Below are positions 40,605-49,223 of a DNA stretch of 64,000 bases, in pieces (position 1 is the stretch's first letter; the number at the start of each line of letters is the position of its first letter). Position numbers and translations under genes: made by a program. The notes beneath the pieces are model-generated. The model searched no databases, was not told the origin of the DNA, and was given only the letters and a program-made list of their open reading frames with translations. Source of the stretch: Chitinophagaceae bacterium. GTDB taxonomy: Bacteria; Bacteroidota; Bacteroidia; Chitinophagales; Chitinophagaceae. Location: assembly GCA_016703625.1 (NCBI GenBank), contig JADJBP010000002.1, positions 496,001 to 560,000 on the forward strand, given 5' to 3'.

Positions 40605-41312
40605 ATGCCCGATAAAAAATTCTCTATACTGCTGGTTGAAGACGAAGAAAATTTACAGGAAGCCCTTAAACTGAACCTGGAACTGGAAGGTTATGAGATC
40701 ACCGGTGCTTATGACGGAGCCGAAGCATTAAAGGCGGTTCAAAAAGAATACTTTGACCTCATTATCCTGGATGTTATGCTGCCCGAAGTGGATGGCATTA
40801 CCGTTTGTGAAACCATCAGGCTGAGCAACCCGGATATACCCATCCTGATACTGAGTGCAAAGAACAGCAGTGCCGACAGGGTTCTGGGTTTAAAAAAAGG
40901 CGCCGATGATTATCTCACCAAACCCTTTAACCTGGAAGAACTGTTGCTGCGTGTAAATAACCTGATCAGGAAAAGTGAACGCCTCAGCAGTAAACAACCG
41001 ATACCCGATATTTATAGTTTTGGTAAAAATAAGATTGACTTTAAAGCATCTGAAGCCTTTACCAAGAACGGCGAAAAAGTGCCGCTGACCAAAAAAGAGA
41101 TCATGCTGCTGAAACTGCTGATCGAAAACAGGAACGAAGTTGTTACCCGTGAAAAGATATTGCAGGTGGTTTGGGGTTACAATGTGTATCCAACCACACG
41201 AACCATTGATAACTTCATTCTCAACTTCCGCAAATATTTTGAAGAGGACAGCAGGGACCCCGAATACTTGCATTCGGTAAGGGGTGTTGGTTACAAGTTT
41301 ACACTTGTATGA
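40605..41312 (+). CDS. OmpR-family response regulator
   Basis: 235-aa DNA-binding regulator: a receiver domain with acid pocket ED at residues 12-13, phospho-acceptor D56 (LIILDVMLP) and Lys in LTKPF, followed by a winged-helix DNA-binding domain from about residue 138 (LTKKEIMLLKLLIENRNEVVTREKIL and VRGVGYKF). Adjacent and co-directional with the histidine kinase, so it is its cognate partner. Its target operon cannot be named. It ends 8 bases from the convergent batD stop. Confidence 0.96.
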   Translation: MPDKKFSILLVEDEENLQEALKLNLELEGYEITGAYDGAEALKAVQKEYFDLIILDVMLPEVDGITVCETIRLSNPDIPILILSAKNSSADRVLGLKKGADDYLTKPFNLEELLLRVNNLIRKSERLSSKQPIPDIYSFGKNKIDFKASEAFTKNGEKVPLTKKEIMLLKLLIENRNEVVTREKILQVVWGYNVYPTTRTIDNFILNFRKYFEEDSRDPEYLHSVRGVGYKFTLV

Positions 41313-41320
41313 CCCGGCAG

Positions 41321-43216
41321 TTAACGGATATGATAGGTATTCAGCAACTGTATTAGGTCATGCGCCCTTTCATACATCTCTTTCATCTTTTCATCATCAA
41401 CATAAGGCGTATATAAATGCCATTCAATTTCATTCATTAGTTCCTGCAACTGCACCGAAGTGTTTCATTGCTGATGCCTTTGCATCCAGTCTTTCGTTTA
41501 TATTTTCCGGTTAAGCGCTTCTGCCGGTATGGAAAGTTCCCGGAGAGGTAATGCTTAAGCCCCAGGTTTAATTCGGTATAAAATAAAGTGCTGTTTTCAC
41601 CATGCAGGCAGGCTTCAGCAGTTGCCAGCGGGTTTTCCTGTGCCATTAAAATATCCTCAACAGGGTTTTCTACAGCAGCTTCGGGTAAAGCTGATTCTGC
41701 CATGATCTTCTTTTCCTGTTTGGTATCCCGCTTCAGCCATACAATGAGACCGATAATGATCAGCACGGCAACAAGGCTTACCACCCGTAAGCGGTTGCTG
41801 AAAAACTGTACCAGGAAATTGGGCTCCCGTGTTTTGTCTTCGGCAGGAATAGCTTTTGTTTTACCGGTGCCCCGGGTAACTGTTATTTCAAGTGGCTTTG
41901 AGGTTACCGTTTTATATGCTGCATCCTGTGTATCGAAAAAACTAAATGACACTTCCGGCAACGTGTAATTGCCGGCTTTTGAAACTGCAAACGGGTATTC
42001 AAATATTTTCCTGCCGCTAACGGGCACTGTTCCCTTATACAGATCGTCGGTTGCCTTTGAATCAAATACATCAAAGCCTTCAGGCAAGCTGATCTCAGGG
42101 GCATTGATCATTTGCAGGTTCCCGGACCCGGAAATGATGATGGCCATTTTACCGGCATCATCGGTACTGAAATTATTTTGCAGAACCCGGCTTTCAATGG
42201 TAAATTTTCCAACGGCCCCTTTAAAACCGGCTGGTTTGTTTTCTTCCGGCAATGGATTTAACCAAGACCGAAGTTGGCTTATTTTGCAGGATCACTTTCT
42301 GCTCTTCCATTCCTTCTGCGGGTATGGCTGCATTGGCAAAATCCCTCAACACATCATTCATAACACCCTGCTGACTGTTTGCGTATTCGGCCTTTATAAA
42401 AATAATTTTGTTTTCAATTTCTGCGTTCCCCAGATCCAGGTTGCCGGGCAGTAATGGATAAAGCTGCACTTTGCGGATATTGTAAACATTGTATTCCCGG
42501 CCGTCAAATTTTTCGATCGAATACCCGCCCATATCATTTGGCAGCTGCAGATCAAGCACCGAAAACCCGTTGAAGGATGGATTTTTCACCAGGTTACTTT
42601 CACTCTTTAACCGGGTGTAGAGTTTATAGGTGGCTATTACGGGTTCGCCAACAAAGCAGGATTGTTTATCAACCTCAACCCGCAGGAACATGTTCTTCTT
42701 TATTTTATCAACCGGGTTTTCGCCTTTGCGTAAAATATAATCGTTGTAATTTATGCGTGGTGCCGGCTCAGCAAAAGGGTCCATTCCACTGAACGGCGAT
42801 GTAAAAGCACTGGCGCCCTGGCTGTTGCCGGTTGCTTTGGCCGTTACTCTAACAGTAACGCTGTTGCTTTTATAATCGCCGCCATCAGCTTTGGCCAATG
42901 CCGGCGGTATCGTAAACACACCGGTCCTTTTGGGTTTAATGATAAAATTTAAAGCGATGTACCTTTTAACAACACCGTTGTTCATGGTCATACCGCTCTC
43001 CTGGTTTGGCCCGCTGATGATGTTGAATTTATTAAGATTGGGAGGAACGATCTGTTGCACTTCATGGGCATTTTCTACCACCAGTTTCAATTGCGCATAT
43101 TCATCCCTGCCTATTTCCTTAGGAGAAATACTGGCAGTAAATTTTACCTGTGCGCTTGTACAATAACCAGGCAGTAAAAAAAGCAACAAAAATATTTTAT
43201 GTAAAATCCGGTGCAT
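41321..43216 (-). CDS. batD: BatD-family protein, frameshifted
   Basis: Large envelope protein of the Bacteroides aerotolerance family; its role is not known in detail, and it is thought to act with the Bat VWA proteins in stress tolerance. Signal peptide HKIFLLLFLLPGYCTSAQ, then Ig-like beta repeats (KFTASISPKEIGRDEYAQL), a C-terminal TM helix (VVSLVAVLIIIGLIVWL) and a charged tail. Restored length about 632 aa. Frames break near 42240, near 41515 and near 41455; joins recover LPEENKPAGFKG and a tail that ends at 41321. The ATG at 43216 is preferred over 43228 because the -7 box overlaps the longer start. No batA, B or C gene is nearby. Confidence 0.85.
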
Positions 43217-43225
43217 AAACAACCG

Positions 43226-43233
43226 CAAAAATA
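43226..43233 (-). promoter_or_regulatory. -7 box TATTTTTG for batD
   Basis: Exact TAnnTTTG match on the minus strand, 10 bases upstream of the ATG at 43216; it excludes the longer start at 43228. Confidence 0.65.
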
Positions 43234-43336
43234 ACGGTTTACGGACCGGGATATAAGATCACAAAGTAAAAATGGCTGAAATAATTGTTAAACTCGCCAG
43301 CCTGATTAATTGGCATCATAGCCCAGGCTGTAATTG

Positions 43337-44081
43337 CTACAGATCACCCAATTGTGGCCTCATGATAATTTCTTCCACACAGGCCTGCGGAGACAGGTGT
43401 GCAGCAGTATAAACCATTTTCGCTACATCAGCTGCTTCCATGATGCGTTTGGGGTCAATATCACTGCCGCTCCAGCTATTTGTATAAACCGCACCGGGTA
43501 ATACATGCGTAACTTTAATGCCATGGGGTTTCATCTCTTCACGCAGGTTTTTGCTGAAGCCATACATGGCATATTTGCTGATTCCGTATGCACCGCCATT
43601 GGGATATGCGTTTAAAGATGCAATGGAACAGATATTGAAGATATGCCCTCGGCTGCCGGTTTTTCGGGGAGCCTGTCGAAGGATTTACAGCCATCATACC
43701 CGGTAACAACAACCTAGTTAAATGGTAAGCACTGTAGGTATTTACTTCCATCAGTTTTTCCAGGTTACCGTCGGCTTCGCCATATGCGCTGCCCGGTAAA
43801 TAGATACCGGCATTGTTAATGAGGATATCAATGTTATCGGTTAAACTGTTTATCCAGGTTGCAAATTCCTGGATCGAACTTTTATCACTCACATCACAGG
43901 TTTTGGTATGGATGGCTGTGCGGGGAAACCTGCCCTGCAATTCCTTACCGGTTTGTTCAAGTTCAGCTGCGTGCCTGGCGCACAGGAAAAAATGATGCCC
44001 CTGCTTATCCTGTGCAAATTCTACAGCCATGGCCTTGCCCAGTCCTTTTGATGCGCCGGTTATTACGATGTTCATTGGCAT
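43337..44081 (-). CDS. Short-chain dehydrogenase/reductase, frameshifted by a short insertion
   Basis: NAD(P)-dependent oxidoreductase of about 240 aa. The Rossmann motif TGASKGLGKAMAVEF is at residues 8-22, NNAG at about 88-91, the Ser of the catalytic set in FNICSIASL, and YxxxK as YGISKYAMYGFSK. The two frames meet at a 17-base palindrome-like segment (43666-43682) inserted between GMMAV and GSRGHIF. Without it, reading resumes with the expected family sequence. Substrate is unknown. The start may also be Met3 (44075). Confidence 0.88.
43666..43682. repeat. Short inserted element with CTTCGACAGGCTC core
   Basis: Minus strand reads ccttcgacaggctcccc, followed by CGAAAA. It sits in the middle of the SDR gene where homologous proteins have no extra residues. 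The core CTTCGACAGGCTC is a widespread dispersed repeat sequence in Bacteroidota and other bacteria. Confidence 0.6.
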
Positions 44082-44208
44082 TTCGTTTATTCAGTACTGT
44101 GCACTACCGGCACCTGGTTCATTTTTTGATCACCCATTTCTGTTTATGAGCGAAGTAGTATCTTGCAATGATAAGTAAAGTTAATATCTCTTCATGTAAA
44201 TATTGTGC

Positions 44209-44840
44209 CAGGAAACCCTTGCCGAACTGTATGTTATTTTTGAGCTGGATAACCGGGTAAAACCCCTTTTGACGATTTTTATCCAAAATATTTATACCAC
44301 AATGAGCTGATGTGGGACCGCTATCATCATGGATTAATAAGTGCCGATGACCTCAAATGGAAAAGAATGTGGCGCACCCTGCTTGATTTTAAAATTGCGG
44401 ATGAGCCATTGGCCAGGGAGATGAGTGCAAAATTTTTAGAGATACTGCCAACCAAAAGGATACTGTTCCCGCATACCATGGAGATATTGAACTACCTGGC
44501 AGCAAAAAATTATGGACTGCATTTGATCACCAATGGTTTTGAAAAAACACAGCGGAGTAAACTGGTCAACAGCGGCCTGGATGGTTATTTTACCCATTTG
44601 ATCACTTCGGAAGGCAGCAACAGCTTAAAACCCAAAAAAGAGATCTTTGATTTTGCCATGGATAAGGCCAGGTCAACTTCAGGAGAAAGCATCATGATCG
44701 GCGATAACCTGGATGCCGATATACAGGGTGCCATGAATGCAGGTATGGATACCGTTTTTGTTAATCATATCAATGCAGTCCCACAGATCAAACCAACTTA
44801 TATGGTTACCCATTTAAAAGAACTGGAGGATATCTTTTAG
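44209..44840 (+). pseudogene. HAD-family hydrolase (YjjG-like), 5' end not recovered
   Basis: Homologue of YjjG-type HAD nucleotidases. The visible frame from 44310 carries MWDRYHHGLIS, motif II LITNGFEKTQ, motif III Lys near KPKKEIFDFA and motif IV GDNLDADIQGAMNAGM. Upstream, QETLAELYVIFELDNRV is readable after one indel (near 44265), which matches the residues just after motif I in this family. The DxD motif I itself (normally FFDLDHTLWDF) is not found in any frame between this point and the SDR start. Without it the enzyme would be inactive. Either true decay or a collapsed sequence region is possible. Confidence 0.7.
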
Positions 44841-44941
44841 ATACTGCCGGATTTAGTCAATCTTGAAATGGGACCACATAGGCACATAGTGCACATTAGT
44901 AAGAAACACATAGAAAACCATTCCCGTTAAATGCCGGGCAG

Positions 44942-44969
44942 AAAAAAACCTTTCCGGGTTGGAAAGGTT
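44942..44969 (-). terminator. Intrinsic terminator of the Cys-rich gene
   Basis: Perfect 9-bp stem aacctttcc / ggaaaggtt (44947-44955 and 44961-44969) with a GGGTT loop. On the minus strand it is followed by a T run. It lies 25 bases downstream of the gene at 44994-45209. Confidence 0.88.
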
Positions 44970-44993
44970 CTTAATAAATTTCAGCAAACAAAA

Positions 44994-45209
44994 TTACATG
45001 CTAACGGTAGTTGATTTTGCCTTGTCTTTGCAGCATGCTTTGGTAGCACCTTCGGTTTTCGTTGTTTTTGAACAACTTTCCTTACCATCTGCAGACTTGG
45101 TGCAGCAGGTTTGACCTTTGGCACATTTCTTTTTCTTTTTGCCTTTGTCGGCCAATGCAACACCACCAACAAATAAAAACGCAGTAGCTAATAAAATTAC
45201 TTTCTTCAT
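44994..45209 (-). CDS. Small exported Cys/Lys-rich protein
   Basis: 71-aa protein with a clear signal peptide (KKVILLATAFLFVGGVALA). The 50-residue mature part has six Cys and about 16 Lys, arranged KKKKKCAKGQTCCTKSADGK, ESCSKTTKTEG and TKACCKDKAKST. The two CC pairs and the spacing suggest metal binding or disulphides, but no named family was recognised. It is a single-gene transcript with an exact promoter box and a strong terminator, so it is probably well expressed. Confidence 0.82.
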   Translation of the reverse strand: MKKVILLATAFLFVGGVALADKGKKKKKCAKGQTCCTKSADGKESCSKTTKTEGATKACCKDKAKSTTVSM

Positions 45210-45234
45210 GATTATATTGATTTAATTGATTTTA

Positions 45235-45242
45235 CAAACGTA
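45235..45242 (-). promoter_or_regulatory. -7 box TACGTTTG for the Cys-rich gene
   Basis: Exact TAnnTTTG match on the minus strand, 25 bases upstream of the ATG. Confidence 0.7.
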
Positions 45243-45289
45243 AAAATAGGGTAGAAATTGCACAATGCCAACAATTGTAACTGTTAAAA

Positions 45290-45946
45290 TTAAAGCACCG
45301 CAATTATGGTTACCCCGCCTTTAACGGCCTGACCGTGTTCCACTTTTATACTGGTTCCGAGGGGTAAAAGCAGGTCAACCCTGCTGCCAAACTTAATAAA
45401 GCCCATCTCATCTGCCTGTTTTACCTTTTGTCCCACCTGTAAATAATTTACTATGCGTTTGGCTAAAGCCCCTGCGATCTGCTTCACTAAGATCTCCGTA
45501 TTGCCATTTTTTAAAACCACCGAGTGACGTTCATTATCGGTAGATGATTTTGGGTGCCAGGCCACCAGGTATTTACCCTTGTGGTATTGATTGTATACCA
45601 CTTCACCATCAATGGGGTTTCGGTTCACATGTACATTGGCCGGACTCATAAAAATAGATACCTGCAGGCGTTTGTCTTTAAAGTATTCCACATCTGTAGT
45701 TTCTTCTATCACCACCACTTTGCCATCAGCGGGTGCTACAACCACGCCATCAGCAATGGTTAGTTTGCGATTGGGTATCCGGAAAAAAGATATGAGAAAT
45801 AATAACAATCCCAGGGTGATCACAAAAATGATATTACAAAGCCACATCAAAGAGGCGCTGAAAAAATAATAGACGATCACATTGATCGCTCCAAATATCA
45901 AAGTAGCAATGGCAATGCTTTTATAGCCTTCACGGTGAATGGTCAT
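45290..45946 (-). CDS. psd: Phosphatidylserine decarboxylase (short form)
   Basis: Makes phosphatidylethanolamine from phosphatidylserine at the inner membrane. The 218-aa short-form protein has two N-terminal TM helices (residues 11-50), the conserved MSPANVHVNRNPIDGEV segment and the self-cleavage site as IKFGSRVD (Gly-Ser processed to a pyruvoyl group, near residue 187). It follows cdsA and a CPBP protease gene in the same direction. Phosphatidylserine synthase (pssA) is not adjacent. Confidence 0.95.
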   Translation of the reverse strand: MTIHREGYKSIAIATLIFGAINVIVYYFFSASLMWLCNIIFVITLGLLLFLISFFRIPNRKLTIADGVVVAPADGKVVVIEETTDVEYFKDKRLQVSIFMSPANVHVNRNPIDGEVVYNQYHKGKYLVAWHPKSSTDNERHSVVLKNGNTEILVKQIAGALAKRIVNYLQVGQKVKQADEMGFIKFGSRVDLLLPLGTSIKVEHGQAVKGGVTIIAVL

Positions 45947-45963
45947 TCAGTTGATTTGAAGTG

Positions 45964-45971
45964 CAAAGATA
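45964..45971 (-). promoter_or_regulatory. -7 box TATCTTTG for psd
   Basis: Exact TAnnTTTG match on the minus strand, 18 bases upstream of the psd ATG. The heptad tandem repeat begins two bases upstream of it, so it covers the usual -33 position. Confidence 0.65.
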
Positions 45972-45973
45972 AT

Positions 45974-46036
45974 GAGAGTTAGGAGTTAGGAGTTGAGAGT
46001 CGGGAGTTGGGAGTCGGGAGTTTGGAGTCGGGAGCT
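45974..46036. repeat. Nine-unit heptad tandem repeat (GAGTTRG/GAGTCGG family)
   Basis: Nine consecutive 7-base units (gagagtt, aggagtt, aggagtt, gagagtc, gggagtt, gggagtc, gggagtt, tggagtc, gggagct) with no interruption. No reverse arm is present, unlike the other heptad elements. It lies between the cdsA stop (46044) and the psd promoter. Confidence 0.85.
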
Positions 46037-46043
46037 GGTTATA

Positions 46044-46752
46044 TCACATAATAAAATAAACATAGGCCCAAACTGCAGGCACAGCAACCAGCAAAGAATC
46101 GAAACGGTCTAAAAAGCCACCATGGCCAGGCATAAAACTGCCGCTGTCCTTAACACCGGCCATGCGTTTTAATTTGCTTTCGAGGATATCTCCCGCAGTA
46201 CCAAAGATTCCGCATATTGCGGGGATTATAAACCATATCCCTGAAGGTACATTCGAGTTTTCTAGATCTTTACCCATTACCAATGGAAATAAATAGCCAA
46301 TCGCAATAACACAAAGAATAATTCCACCGATTGTTCCTTCCCAGGTTTTTTGGTGAGATTTTTGTCAGAGGAGTTCTTCCTATAAATGAGCCAACCAAAT
46401 AAGCCATTGTATCATTGACCCAAATTGAAAAAATGACACAAAGCAGGATTACGATATCAAGGATCAATTTATCTTCATAACCAATTGTGTGCATTTTGGA
46501 TATTGTTCTTAAGTCAATCATCATCAATACCGGCATGGTTATATAGATCAACCCAAACAAACAATATCCCAAATATTTATCTCCATCAATCTTTTTCATC
46601 AGCTTTACAAACTCATACCAGCACCCAAAATGAATCACTGTAAACAATATCAAAAAACTCCAGAAATTCCAGAGCAAACCTGTCAGCATCACCACTACAA
46701 AAAGCAGTGCTGTTAAGGCCCTTGTTTTAAATGTCTGAAAATTAAAAGCCAA
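46044..46752 (-). CDS. cdsA: Phosphatidate cytidylyltransferase, frameshifted
   Basis: Makes CDP-diacylglycerol from CTP and phosphatidic acid, the precursor of all bacterial phospholipids. The restored 236-aa protein has about seven TM helices. The signature around the catalytic SPKKTWEG motif is broken at the A run 46346-46351; two added A residues restore it and join the frames. The final segment has the CDP-alcohol-type end GDILESKLKRMAGVKDSG with GHGGFLDRFDSLL, the diagnostic CdsA signature. An essential gene, so a sequencing error is assumed. It precedes psd in the same direction. Confidence 0.93.
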
Positions 46753-46754
46753 TG

Positions 46755-47753
46755 TTATGTGTTTTTATCTGAAGGAAAGTCATGCAATATGCCTGCCTGT
46801 TCCAGCAGGTCATGTTCTTCAAATGCAATTTGCCTGCGCTTTTTAAAAGATACTTTTTCAAAAAGCAAAAACAAACCCAAGGTAATGACAACAGCCACCA
46901 ATCCGCCCCAGATGGGTACTTTGGGATCCAGTTTATCGAGTTCCACTTTTTCTGAATGCCGCGAGATCCAGAATAACTGGATCACAGCCACTGTATTATT
47001 TAAAAAGTGGGCTATGATGTTCACCCATATATTTTTACTGCGCTGGTACATCAATCCCAATACAAAACCAAGCAGGGCCCTGCTTAAAAACAAAAAGACC
47101 GACATATGGATCAAACTGAACAGCAGGGAAGTTGCAATAATGGCCAACAGGGGTTTCTGCCACCAGCGTTCCAGTAAATTCTGTACAGCCCCGCGAAAAA
47201 ATATTTCTTCAAACAATGCGGGAAAAAAAGCCATGATAACAATGGCCATTACAAATTCGCCCCAGCTTTTTAAATTGCTTAAGGCCATAACCTGTTCTGT
47301 ATAGGCCAATTCCATTTTTTCCCCGATGGCATACAGATCGGGGAAATAAAATAAAATCGATTTGCTGAGATCAGCCAGCGGGTTGGCTATTACATTGGCT
47401 AAAAAAATGATAAAGAAACCCAAAATGATCTGTGCAGGGTTGATGTGTTTATTAAATCCCAGCCAGAATTTATTTTTACCATGACAAATAACCTGGAAAA
47501 ATAATGCGGGCAAAAATAAAAGGCAGAAAGTACCCAAAACCTGTGAGAGCCTGGCAGCCGTTACATTTTCGGGCAGCATCATTGCTTTGATCATGGCATC
47601 GCCCATTTTATCAGGTGGTAAAGTGGATGGTATCAGCTGGAACCCGATAATTAACTGAACCCCCGCTGCCAGTATAAAGCCAGCGCCTAAAAAAACGAGT
47701 AATATTCCCAATTGCCCCCATCCGGTATACCCTTTAACACTCCTGTATTCCAT
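46755..47753 (-). CDS. CPBP-family intramembrane glutamic endopeptidase
   Basis: 332-aa inner-membrane protease-like protein of the CPBP (Abi/CAAX protease) family with about eight TM helices. The motifs are PALFEEIFFRGAVQNLL (the EExxxR pair, near residue 200) and SLLFSLIHMSVFLFL with the second-motif His, and a downstream FLNNTVAVIQLFW. Some members process prenylated proteins, others act in bacteriocin immunity or envelope maintenance. It lies 3 bases upstream of cdsA. The ATG at 47753 (MEYRSVKGYTGWG) fits better than an upstream one. Confidence 0.9.
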   Translation of the reverse strand: MEYRSVKGYTGWGQLGILLVFLGAGFILAAGVQLIIGFQLIPSTLPPDKMGDAMIKAMMLPENVTAARLSQVLGTFCLLFLPALFFQVICHGKNKFWLGFNKHINPAQIILGFFIIFLANVIANPLADLSKSILFYFPDLYAIGEKMELAYTEQVMALSNLKSWGEFVMAIVIMAFFPALFEEIFFRGAVQNLLERWWQKPLLAIIATSLLFSLIHMSVFLFLSRALLGFVLGLMYQRSKNIWVNIIAHFLNNTVAVIQLFWISRHSEKVELDKLDPKVPIWGGLVAVVITLGLFLLFEKVSFKKRRQIAFEEHDLLEQAGILHDFPSDKNT

Positions 47754-47771
47754 AGCTAAGCCGATTAGTTG

Positions 47772-47779
47772 TAAATTTG
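47772..47779 (+). promoter_or_regulatory. -7 box TAAATTTG for dusB
   Basis: Exact TAnnTTTG match, 41 bases upstream of the dusB ATG; it lies upstream of the divergent CPBP gene start. Confidence 0.6.
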
Positions 47780-47819
47780 CCCTCGCAATATACAATGAGT
47801 AATAGGTTTAAAAAATAAA

Positions 47820-48857
47820 ATGCCAAACATAGGCCCCATACAATTACCGGATTTTCCACTATTATTAGCTCCCATGGAGGATGTAAGCGACCCGCCGTTC
47901 CGTGCCGTTTGTAAGGACCATGGTGCAGATCTGATGTACACCGAATTCATCAGCAGCGAAGGATTGATCCGTGATGCCATTAAAAGCCGCCAGAAACTCG
48001 ACATATTTGATTATGAAAAACCGGTAGGCATCCAGATCTTTGGAGGTGATGAGGAAAGCCTTTCGCTTGCAGCAAAAATTGTGGATGTTACCAATCCCGA
48101 CCTGCTGGATATCAATTTTGGCTGCCCGGTTAAAAAAGTGGCCATGAAAGGTGCCGGTGCCGGAGTTTTAAAGGATATTGACCTGATGGTGCGTCTTACC
48201 AGTGCCGTGGTAAAATCAACCTCACTCCCGGTTACCGTAAAAACCAGGTTGGGTTGGGATGATAATACAAAAAATATAGAGGAAGTTGCAGAACGGCTGC
48301 AGGATGTTGGCATTAAAGCCCTGGCCATACACGGACGAACAAGAACACAGATGTACAAAGGCAGTGCTGATTGGGAATTGATAGGAAAAGTAAAGAACAA
48401 CCCGAGAATTACCATGCCCATTTTTGGCAATGGCGATATTGACAGCCCGGAAAAAGCATTGGAATACAAAAACAAATACGGCATTGATGGCATTATGGTC
48501 GGCCGGGCAGCCATTGGTTACCCCTGGATATTCAACGAGATCAAACATTTTTTAAAAACCCGCGAACATTTACCTTCGCCTTCCATTGAAGACAGGGTGG
48601 CTGTTTGTAAAAAACACCTGCACAAATCTTTTGAATGGAAGGGCCCTAAAGTTGGTATTTATGAAATGCGCAGGCATTATGCCAATTACTTAAAAGGATT
48701 GCCGGGGATTAAAGATTATCGTTTAAGACTGGTTACGCTGAATACTGTTGAGGAGATTGACGCAGTGCTGGATGAGATCGTAATTAAATATGCCGGTTAC
48801 CAATTTGAAAAAACGCCGATAGAGCTAATTAATTATCATGAGAAGTGCCCGGTGTAA
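47820..48857 (+). CDS. dusB: tRNA-dihydrouridine synthase
   Basis: Flavoenzyme reducing uridines in tRNA to dihydrouridine. The 345-aa protein has LLAPMEDVSDPPFR near residue 14, the catalytic-site strand LLDINFGCPVKKVAMKGAGAG with Cys102, GRTRTQMYKG near residue 172 and GIDGIMVGRAAIGYPWIF near residue 224, all diagnostic of the DusB group. It is monocistronic. The REP/RAYT array starts three bases after its stop codon, so its transcript ends in or reads through that array. Confidence 0.96.
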   Translation: MPNIGPIQLPDFPLLLAPMEDVSDPPFRAVCKDHGADLMYTEFISSEGLIRDAIKSRQKLDIFDYEKPVGIQIFGGDEESLSLAAKIVDVTNPDLLDINFGCPVKKVAMKGAGAGVLKDIDLMVRLTSAVVKSTSLPVTVKTRLGWDDNTKNIEEVAERLQDVGIKALAIHGRTRTQMYKGSADWELIGKVKNNPRITMPIFGNGDIDSPEKALEYKNKYGIDGIMVGRAAIGYPWIFNEIKHFLKTREHLPSPSIEDRVAVCKKHLHKSFEWKGPKVGIYEMRRHYANYLKGLPGIKDYRLRLVTLNTVEEIDAVLDEIVIKYAGYQFEKTPIELINYHEKCPV

Positions 48858-48860
48858 CAT

Positions 48861-48907
48861 GGGTCGGGACGCTAGCCTGGGCATAGCAAAGGGGCGGCCT
48901 GAACCAT
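48861..48907 (+). repeat. REP 1 (forward)
   Basis: 47-base palindromic unit: gggtcgggacgct at the left, a variable core (agcctgggcatagcaaagg), and ggcggcctgaaccat at the right. Begins three bases after the dusB stop. Confidence 0.85.
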
Positions 48908-48987
48908 GTTGCAGAATGCTGCCAATCTTAAATTAAACAGTTCCATTAATTTTTGCAAAAAGAAATTCTGAAATGATTTCCCTGTCA

Positions 48988-49019
48988 ATGGTTCAGGCCG
49001 CCGGGAGCGTCCCGACCCT
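48988..49019 (-). repeat. REP 2 (reverse)
   Basis: atggttcaggccgccgggag followed by cgtcccgaccctg, the reverse complement of REP 1 with a shorter core. Confidence 0.85.
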
Positions 49020-49026
49020 GTTTGAG

Positions 49027-49070
49027 GGGTCGGGACGCTACTGGGCATACGAGAAGGCGGCCTGAACCAT
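49027..49070 (+). repeat. REP 3 (forward)
   Basis: gggtcgggacgcta, a shortened core, and ggcggcctgaaccat. Separated from REP 2 by a conserved linker tgtttgag, which with its flanks forms a palindrome cccgaccctgtttgaggggt. Confidence 0.83.
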
Positions 49071-49223
49071 TATATAGAATCGATCTATTCCTGTCTAATC
49101 CATATCCAATAAATTTTCTAAAACAGAAGGAAACAAAATTGCTGCAAATTCATAGGATTTGTAACTTAGAATATAGCCGTATTAACCAGACCACGCAAAA
49201 CCGTTACTTTATGAAACCTCCTC

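Larger units (their letters stand above)
48861..49019. repeat. Left two-REP unit (direct repeat of 49892-50053)
   Basis: 159-bp unit made of a forward REP, an 80-base spacer and a reverse REP. The spacer shares long identical blocks with that of the right unit (for example gaatgctgccaatct against gaatactgccaatct, and gatttcc.tgtcaatgg). The two copies flank the RAYT gene in the same orientation. Confidence 0.82.
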
